Assembly: GCA_937863915.1 (NCBI GenBank)
Contig: CALMID010000235.1
Location: forward strand, 1-6,434
From: an uncultured Pseudomonas sp.
GTDB lineage: Bacteria; Pseudomonadota; Gammaproteobacteria; Pseudomonadales; Pseudomonadaceae
Direction of reading: 5' to 3'
Length of the DNA stretch: 6,434 bases
A program made the position numbers and the translations under genes. This document shows positions 1 to 6,434 of the stretch, piece by piece (the stretch's first letter is position 1; the number at the start of each line of letters is the position of its first letter). The notes beneath the pieces were generated by a model. It was not told where the DNA came from. It did no database searches and saw only the letters and a list, made by a program, of their open reading frames with translations.

Positions 1-763
1 CCGGGGTGCCGGTCTTGAATTCCGGGTCGGAGATCGAGCGGGGGTACTTCAGGCCCCAGGAGGCTTTCTTCGCGACCGAAGGAATCTCGTGGTACATGTT
101 GAAGATCTCGCCTTCATCCATGCCCAGCGACTCGATGCAGTACTGGTAGGCGTGGGTGTGGATCGCTTCCTCGAACGCCTGGCGCAGCAAGTACTGCCTG
201 CATTCGGGGTTGGTGATGTGGCGGTAGATGCCGAGCACCAGGTTGTTCGCGACCAGCGAATCGGCAGTGGAAAAATAGCCGAGCGAGCGCATCACGATGC
301 GGCGCTCGTCTTCCGACAGCGCATCCGCAGTCCTCCACGTCTGCACGTCTTTTGCCATGTTGATTTCTTGCGGCATCCAGTGGTTGGCGCAGCCGTCGAG
401 GTATTTCTGCCACGCCCAGTCATACTTGAACGGCACCAGCTGGTTCAGGTCGGCGCGGCAGTTGATCATGCGTTTCTCGTCGACCGTGATGCGCGCAGCG
501 CCCATCTCCAGTTCTTCGAGGCCGGTGGTGGTGTCCATCGTCGCCATCGCCTGCTGGGCCTGCGCGACAGCGGCGGCCATCGTGCCGTTGCCGGTATCCA
601 GGCGTGCCGGGTCAGTGGCGGGCGCAGCAGCGGGTGCCAGCGGCGCGAGTGCAGTCGCTGCCGGCATGGCCGGTGCCGCCGGTTGTGCGGCGGGCGGAGG
701 CGTCATGGCCACCACAGCCGGTGCAGGGGTGGCATCGTCGTTGTAGTCGTCCCAGTTCAACAT
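1..763 (-). CDS. nrdB: Ribonucleoside-diphosphate reductase class Ia, beta subunit (N-terminal 254 codons; 3' end outside window)
   Basis: NrdB houses the di-iron/tyrosyl-radical cofactor that starts NDP reduction in NrdA. The ATG at 763 opens a frame beginning [10 protein letters not shown] that runs off the left edge. A GGAAGG Shine-Dalgarno (773-778) lies 9 bases upstream. Residues about 12-52 are an Ala/Pro-rich low-complexity tail with no ATP-cone. The ferritin-like core begins near residue 98 ([16 protein letters not shown]). Metal ligands and radical site are visible: D168 (in TADSLVANN), then E199, H202 and Y206 (in EEAIHTHAY), matching E. coli D84, E115, H118 and Y122 with identical spacing. 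The Tyr places it in class Ia rather than Ic. The later ligands fall outside the window; the family is about 375-420 residues. It lies downstream of nrdA on the same strand and is probably co-transcribed. Ala codons favour GCG and GCA, unlike the GCC-rich nrdA. Confidence 0.97.
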   Translation of the reverse strand, partial: MLNWDDYNDDATPAPAVVAMTPPPAAQPAAPAMPAATALAPLAPAAAPATDPARLDTGNGTMAAAVAQAQQAMATMDTTTGLEELEMGAARITVDEKRMINCRADLNQLVPFKYDWAWQKYLDGCANHWMPQEINMAKDVQTWRTADALSEDERRIVMRSLGYFSTADSLVANNLVLGIYRHITNPECRQYLLRQAFEEAIHTHAYQYCIESLGMDEGEIFNMYHEIPSVAKKASWGLKYPRSISDPEFKTGTP

Positions 764-821
764 CGTTAAAGCCCTTCCAGTCTGTCTATCAGTCTTGCTT
801 GCAATGATCCGGGTTTAAAAA

Positions 822-851
822 GGTCCCGGGCGGCCAGACGTGCACCGCCCG
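822..851 (-). terminator. Terminator-like hairpin in the nrdA-nrdB spacer (possible attenuator)
   Basis: Read on the minus strand after the nrdA stop, a perfect 7-bp GC stem (CGGGCGG / CCGCCCG, 845-851 with 827-833) encloses an 11-base loop. It is followed by GGACC and then five Ts (817-821). The five-base gap before the T run makes it a poor classical terminator. Partial termination between the cistrons could set NrdA:NrdB ratios, but that is inference. Confidence 0.35.
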
Positions 852-855
852 CGAC

Positions 856-874
856 TTTCTCCCCCAGAGAGAAA
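856..874 (-). repeat. Small inverted repeat just after nrdA
   Basis: TTTCTC (856-861) pairs with GAGAAA (869-874) across a 7-base loop, 17 bases past the nrdA stop. There is no adjoining T tract. It may be a 3' stabilising stem or may have no function. Confidence 0.25.
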
Positions 875-890
875 CTTGTCGCCGTGGCTG

Positions 891-3758
<2,868 letters not shown>

Positions 3759-3764
3759 GGGTGT

Positions 3765-3768
3765 CTCC
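3765..3768 (-). promoter_or_regulatory. Shine-Dalgarno of nrdA
   Basis: On the minus strand GGAG lies 6 bases before ATG 3758 (product starts MHTESNVEN). It decides this start over the in-frame ATG 12 bases upstream at 3770, which overlaps the same stretch and has only a weak GAG near it. Confidence 0.7.
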
Positions 3769-3926
3769 ATGTTCTCTATTTGTTGGTGTGGACACTTGGC
3801 GTGCCCGCCTTGCCTTGCTTCCCATTCCATTGCAATGCGGCCCGTGCGGCACAAATGCCGACGAACAGCAGACTTTGTAAGGCAGGAGGGAACGACTCAA
3901 GCGCCTCCCTGGCTCAAAAGTCAGCG

Positions 3927-3964
3927 GGTTACGCAGACTGCGCGTAACCACTATCCCTAGTGGT
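3927..3964 (-). repeat. Two overlapping small hairpins in the nrdA leader
   Basis: GGTTACGC (3927-3934) pairs perfectly with GCGTAACC (3942-3949) over 7 bases. ACCACTA (3947-3953) pairs with TAGTGGT (3958-3964) over 4 bases. They share bases 3947-3949, so both cannot form in full at once. In an nrdA leader transcript the 3947-3964 stem is made first. The second palindrome is also the NrdR-like site described at 3948-3963, so it may act as DNA rather than RNA. Confidence 0.4.
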
Positions 3965-3994
3965 GGCGATGTAAGGCTCGCCTATCACTACCGG
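3948..3994. promoter_or_regulatory. Candidate second NrdR-type box pair (weak)
   Basis: The 16-mer 3948-3963 (ccaCTATCCCTAGtgg) and the 16-mer 3979-3994 (cgcCTATCACTACcgg) have cores 31 bp apart, the spacing expected for paired NrdR boxes. Against the core CwAtATaTwG they match 7/10 and 6/10, and both lack the central AT. The repeated CTATCxCTA and the exact spacing are what I see; NrdR binding is inferred. It lies about 190-235 bases upstream of the nrdA ATG. Confidence 0.35.
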
Positions 3995-4139
3995 AGCACC
4001 GCACACACATCAGAAGTGGCGGGCCGGACCAGACGCAAGGCGCCTGGCGGGGGTTTAAAGAGCGGTGTGACGCACCGGCGGACGGCCACTGAAAGGGCCT
4101 TGGCATTTCGTTCTGGTTGTGTCCGGTGGTCTGGCCTAA

Positions 4140-4186
4140 ACCCAATATGTAGGGGTTTGGCGTTTCGTGGCTACAAGATAATGCGC
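4140..4186. promoter_or_regulatory. Paired NrdR-type operator of nrdA
   Basis: Box 1 (4140-4155) has core CAATATGTAG, 9/10 to CwAtATaTwG. Box 2 (4171-4186) has core CAAGATAATG, 8/10. The cores start exactly 31 bp apart, three helical turns, which is the known arrangement for cooperative binding by NrdR, the ATP/dATP-sensing repressor of ribonucleotide reductase genes. The pair lies about 380-430 bases upstream of the nrdA ATG, in the most AT-rich part of the intergenic region. It probably overlaps the nrdA promoter. Operator identity comes from consensus plus spacing only. Confidence 0.65.
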
Positions 4187-4223
4187 TGTCTGCGCTAATG
4201 CAAGGCGGGCAGGAGTGAACAAC

Positions 4224-4256
4224 CTGTGGATAAATTGTGGGCGAATTGTGGGTGAC
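4224..4256. promoter_or_regulatory. Three 11-bp-phased DnaA-box-like repeats upstream of nrdA
   Basis: TGTGGATAA at 4225-4233 is a perfect DnaA box (TTATCCACA on the minus strand). Related TGTGG-starting copies follow at 4236-4244 (TGTGGGCGA, 6/9) and 4247-4255 (TGTGGGTGA, 7/9), so the stretch reads as three tandem 11-mers. One-turn spacing puts them on the same DNA face. They begin 38 bp from the NrdR pair, on the side upstream of nrdA. DnaA control of nrdAB is established in E. coli; here it is inferred from sequence. Confidence 0.6.
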
Positions 4257-4362
4257 TGGCGGGGCATGGCGCGGAGCCGCAGGTGGCCTGGGGTACACCG
4301 TTCGTCGGTGCCGGACGGCTGACTTCACGGTCGCTTTGCAGGCGCTGCTTCTGTGAAGGCTA

Positions 4363-4378
4363 CCACAATATCTAGTGT
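4363..4378. promoter_or_regulatory. Isolated NrdR-like box on the two-component operon side
   Basis: ccaCAATATCTAGtgt matches the NrdR core CwAtATaTwG at 9/10, with good outer bases (TGT on the right). I looked about 21 and 31 bp on each side and saw no partner; the flanks are GC-rich. It lies about 90 bp upstream of the rightward extended -10. NrdR normally needs two boxes, so function is uncertain. Confidence 0.35.
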
Positions 4379-4467
4379 TTTCGGTTTGGCGGGCAGCGGC
4401 GGCGGCCCGGTGCTTTTCAGGGCCATGGCGCCGCTGTCGGCAATCACTGCCGGGCTGGCGGCTGCGT

Positions 4468-4476
4468 TGCTACAAT
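4468..4476 (+). promoter_or_regulatory. Extended -10 promoter of the response-regulator/kinase operon
   Basis: TGC-TACAAT is a TGn-extended -10 with 5/6 match to TATAAT. No good -35 is seen 17 bases upstream, which is common for extended -10 promoters. Transcription would begin near 4483, leaving a leader of about 28 bases before GTG 4511. It would also exclude the in-frame ATG at 4475, which lies within the -10. Confidence 0.6.
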
Positions 4477-4510
4477 GCCGCGCGTTTGGCAGTCACGAGG
4501 GTGGTGGAAG

Positions 4511-5233
4511 GTGGAGCAAGCAGTCTGGCAGGTCCTTATTGTCGAGGACGATCAGCGTCTGGCCGAGTTGACCCAGGAGTACCTGGAGAGCAATGGCCTG
4601 AAGGTCGCCATCGAGTCCGACGGCGCCCGCGCGGTGGCCCGCATCCTCGCCGACAAGCCGGATCTGGTGGTGCTCGACCTGATGCTGCCGGGCGAGGATG
4701 GCCTGTCCATCTGCCGGCAGCTGCGCCCGCGCTACGACGGGCCAATCCTCATGCTCACTGCGCGCTCGGACGACATGGATCAGGTGCTCGGCCTGGAAAT
4801 GGGTGCCGATGACTATGTGTGTAAGCCGGTGCGCCCGCGCGTGCTGCTGGCGCGCATCCGCGCGCTGCTGCGGCGCAGCGAGTCGGGCGAGGCGGAGGCG
4901 CTGCCGGCGGGCGAGGTGCGCCGTCTGCAGTTCGGCCCGCTGCTGGTCGACAGCGCGCGGCGCGAAGCCTTCCTGGCCGGCGCGGCGATCGAGCTGACCA
5001 GCGCCGAGTTCGATCTGCTCTGGCTGCTGGCGGCCAATGCCGGGCGCATTCTCTCGCGCGAGGAAATCTTTGCGGCGCTGCGCGGCATCGAGTACGACGG
5101 CCAGGACCGCTCCATCGATGTGCGCATCTCGCGCATCCGTCCGAAGATCGGCGACGACCCCATGCACCCGCGGCTGATCAAGACCGTGCGCAGCAAGGGC
5201 TATCTGTTCGTCGGCGAAGCCTTCAGCGAATAG
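4511..5233 (+). CDS. rstA: Response regulator, OmpR/PhoB family, RstA-like, 240 aa
   Basis: This is a DNA-binding response regulator for the kinase that follows. The receiver domain spans residues about 7-120, with acidic pocket E12/D13/D14, phospho-acceptor D56 (in VLDLMLPGEDG), T83, Y102 and K105. A short Ala/Glu linker (about 123-136) leads to a winged-helix DNA-binding domain (about 138-236). Its segments LRGIEYDGQDRSIDV and IKTVRSKGYLF closely follow E. coli RstA. The GTG at 4511 (VEQAVWQVL) is preferred: GAGG (4497-4500) lies 10 bases upstream, and the ATG at 4475 lies inside the -10, has no ribosome site and would add an unconserved 12-residue tail. The gene is divergent from nrdA and ends 4 bases before the kinase start. 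I recall an equivalent gene beside nrdA in P. aeruginosa (PA1157). Targets and stimulus cannot be read from sequence. Confidence 0.95.
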   Translation: MEQAVWQVLIVEDDQRLAELTQEYLESNGLKVAIESDGARAVARILADKPDLVVLDLMLPGEDGLSICRQLRPRYDGPILMLTARSDDMDQVLGLEMGADDYVCKPVRPRVLLARIRALLRRSESGEAEALPAGEVRRLQFGPLLVDSARREAFLAGAAIELTSAEFDLLWLLAANAGRILSREEIFAALRGIEYDGQDRSIDVRISRIRPKIGDDPMHPRLIKTVRSKGYLFVGEAFSE

Positions 5234-5237
5234 CGCC

Positions 5238-6434
5238 GTGAACTCCATCTTCCTGCGCATCTACGGCGGCCTGCTGCTGTCGTTGGTGCTGGTCGGCGTG
5301 CTGGGCGTGGCCACGGTGCATGTGACCAATCAGGTGCGTAACGACGAATACCGCGAGAACCTGGCGCGCGGCACCTTTCGCCTGATGAGCGACAACCTGC
5401 TGCCCATGAGCGAGGTCGAGCGTCGGCGCGCGCTGGTGGTGTGGAGTCGTCTGCTGGGGGTGAGCCTTAGCCTGCGCCCGCTGGCCGACCTGAAGCTGGA
5501 CTCCGGGCAGATCGCCGGACTGCGCAGCGGCCAGGTGCTGGTGGAGCAGACCGGGCCGCATGCGGCGCAGGTCTTCAGCATGCTCAGCCGGGACGAGCCG
5601 CTGCTGCTGACCACCGAGGTGGAGCAGGTCAGCGAACAGCTGGCGCGCGCCACTCTCTATCTATTGATCGACGAGCTGCAGCGGCTGGAACCGGGCGAGC
5701 AGCCGGGGCGGCTGGCGCGCATCCACCGCGACAAGCAGTTCGGTTTCGATCTGCGTCTGGTCAAGCTCGATGAGGCGGATCTGGACGACGACCAGCGCCG
5801 CCGGGTCGAGGAAGGCGACACGGTGATGGCGCTGACCAAGGGCGGCGACGGTATCCGTCTGGTCTCCGGCCTGCTCGACAGCCCCTGGGTGCTGGTGATG
5901 GGGCCGATCTACCGGATGGACGACTACCCGCCGGAGCTGCAGGCGCTGATCGCGCTGATGGGGCTGGGCCTGGTCGGCCTGATCATTTATCTGCTGGTGC
6001 GCAATCTGGAACATCGCCTGCTGGCGCTGTCGGATGTGGCCACGCTTATTGCCAGCGGCAAGCTCGGCGCCCGCGTGCCGGTGCGCGGCAGCGATGCGGT
6101 GGGGCGCCTGGCCACGGTGTTCAACGAGATGGCCGAGCAGCTGCAGCGCCTGCTGAATATCCAGCGCGAGATGGTGCGGGCCGTGTCCCACGAACTGCGC
6201 ACGCCGGTGGCGCGCCTGCGCTTTGGCCTGGAAATGATCGCCGATGCGGAAAGCGACAAGGCCCGCCGCCGCTACATGGACGGCATGGACGGCGACATTC
6301 AGGAACTCGACAAGCTGGTCGACGAGATGCTCACCTACGCGCGCCTGGAGCAGGGTGCGCCGGCGCTGAACTATCAGGGCGTCGACCTCACCAGCCTGCT
6401 CGACAAGGTGGCCGGCGAGCTGGCGCCGCTGCGC
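5238..6434 (+). CDS. rstB: Sensor histidine kinase, RstB-like (first 399 codons; 3' end outside window)
   Basis: This inner-membrane kinase should phosphorylate the preceding regulator. GTG 5238 (product starts MNSIFLRIYGG) lies 4 bases after the regulator's TAG with no clear ribosome site, so translation is probably coupled. TM1 is residues about 8-28, the periplasmic sensor about 29-235 and TM2 about 236-254. A HAMP domain (about 255-308) precedes the HisKA domain. The H-box is AVSHELRTPVARLRF, with phospho-accepting H318. The ATP-binding HATPase domain lies beyond the right edge. The periplasmic part, about 206 residues, is roughly twice that of E. coli RstB as I remember it and appears to contain two copies of the sensor module. 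Its membrane-proximal half matches E. coli RstB best (LYLL..EL, FDLR, VLVMGP). The overall layout and H-box region resemble E. coli RstB. The signal is unknown. Confidence 0.95.
   Translation, partial: MNSIFLRIYGGLLLSLVLVGVLGVATVHVTNQVRNDEYRENLARGTFRLMSDNLLPMSEVERRRALVVWSRLLGVSLSLRPLADLKLDSGQIAGLRSGQVLVEQTGPHAAQVFSMLSRDEPLLLTTEVEQVSEQLARATLYLLIDELQRLEPGEQPGRLARIHRDKQFGFDLRLVKLDEADLDDDQRRRVEEGDTVMALTKGGDGIRLVSGLLDSPWVLVMGPIYRMDDYPPELQALIALMGLGLVGLIIYLLVRNLEHRLLALSDVATLIASGKLGARVPVRGSDAVGRLATVFNEMAEQLQRLLNIQREMVRAVSHELRTPVARLRFGLEMIADAESDKARRRYMDGMDGDIQELDKLVDEMLTYARLEQGAPALNYQGVDLTSLLDKVAGELAPLR
5373..5909 (+). repeat. Internal tandem duplication of the periplasmic sensor module in the kinase
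   Basis: Residues 46-128 (5373-5621) and 139-224 (5652-5909) align end to end. Shared landmarks are T46/T139, L49/L142, D52/D145 and L54/L147; the LR pair 79-80/172-173; L87-D88/L182-D183 and Q91/Q186; G98/G193; and D119, P121, L124 with D214, P216, L219. Landmark spacing differs by only about two residues. Identity is low, so this would be an old duplication visible in protein and not in DNA. Confidence 0.55.

Larger units (their letters stand above)
3759..4510. other. Divergent nrdA / rstA-like intergenic control region
   Basis: These 752 bases hold no convincing gene on either strand. The AT-richer stretch about 4138-4256 carries the best NrdR-type pair and the DnaA-type repeats, and is the likely nrdA control region. 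That would give an nrdA leader of roughly 380 bases. I could not fix an nrdA -35/-10 pair: on the minus strand TTGTAG (4171-4176) and TACATA (4146-4151) overlap the NrdR boxes, but their 19-base spacing is poor. The leader contains small hairpins at 3927-3964. The right end carries the promoter of the two-component operon. A 123-codon minus frame inside it (3957-4328) resembles no protein I know. Confidence 0.7.

Noticed and set aside
89..769. Plus-strand 226-codon frame opposite nrdB
   Set aside because: It lies antisense to the conserved NrdB iron-ligand region and its product is a low-complexity His/Arg/Gly-rich string with no motif.
811..820. GGGTTTAAA shared with 4051-4059
   Set aside because: A 9-base match with different flanks and no paired arrangement; most likely chance.
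3759..3854. 32-residue N-terminal extension of NrdA from ATG 3854
   Set aside because: The added residues do not match known NrdA N-termini, and the GGAG-preceded ATG at 3758 explains the start.
4225..4255. Chromosomal origin suggested by DnaA boxes
   Set aside because: There is only one perfect box, no AT-rich unwinding element, and no dnaA, dnaN, parAB or rpmH neighbours. An nrdA promoter explains the boxes better.
3957..4328. 123-codon minus-strand frame in the intergenic region, considered as an nrdA leader protein
   Set aside because: Its Pro/His/Ser-rich sequence is unrecognisable, it runs through the NrdR and DnaA sites, and it has no good ribosome site.
4493..5260. Minus-strand 255-codon frame opposite the response regulator
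   Set aside because: It is a shadow of a clear OmpR-family coding sequence, rich in Ala, Gln, Arg and His, with no ribosome site or motif that I could see.

Overview
The window looks like a piece of a Pseudomonas chromosome. It is GC-rich with strongly GC-ending codons. Its gene order is nrdB and nrdA leftward, with a response regulator and sensor kinase rightward. This is the arrangement I recall next to nrdA in P. aeruginosa (PA1155-PA1158). The NrdA has the duplicated N-terminal ATP-cone typical of that genus. I cannot name the species.

Layout. Bases 1-763 (minus strand) hold the first 254 codons of nrdB, the radical-generating subunit of class Ia ribonucleotide reductase, cut by the window edge. 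A 127-base spacer with a terminator-like hairpin separates it from nrdA (891-3758, minus), which is complete. A 752-base divergent intergenic region (3759-4510) carries the control elements. These are a pair of NrdR-type boxes 31 bp apart (4140-4186), a set of three 11-bp-spaced DnaA-box-like repeats whose first copy is a perfect consensus (4224-4256), a second weaker NrdR-like pair that coincides with small hairpins (3948-3994), a single good NrdR-like box near the other gene (4363-4378), and an extended -10 promoter for the rightward operon (4468-4476). Bases 4511-5233 (plus) encode an RstA-type OmpR/PhoB-family response regulator. Bases 5238-6434 (plus) encode the cognate RstB-type membrane histidine kinase, cut by the right edge before its ATPase domain.

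How the genes work together. NrdA and NrdB form the aerobic ribonucleotide reductase that makes dNTPs. The intergenic sites suggest that nrdAB is tied to dNTP status through NrdR and to replication initiation through DnaA, as known for other gammaproteobacteria. The two-component pair is a separate, translationally coupled operon with no proven functional link to nrdAB.

I found no mobile element, CRISPR array, RNA gene or new defence-type system. The points most worth a second look are the internal duplication of the kinase's periplasmic sensor module, the layered NrdR/DnaA sites, and the different codon choice of nrdB compared with nrdA.
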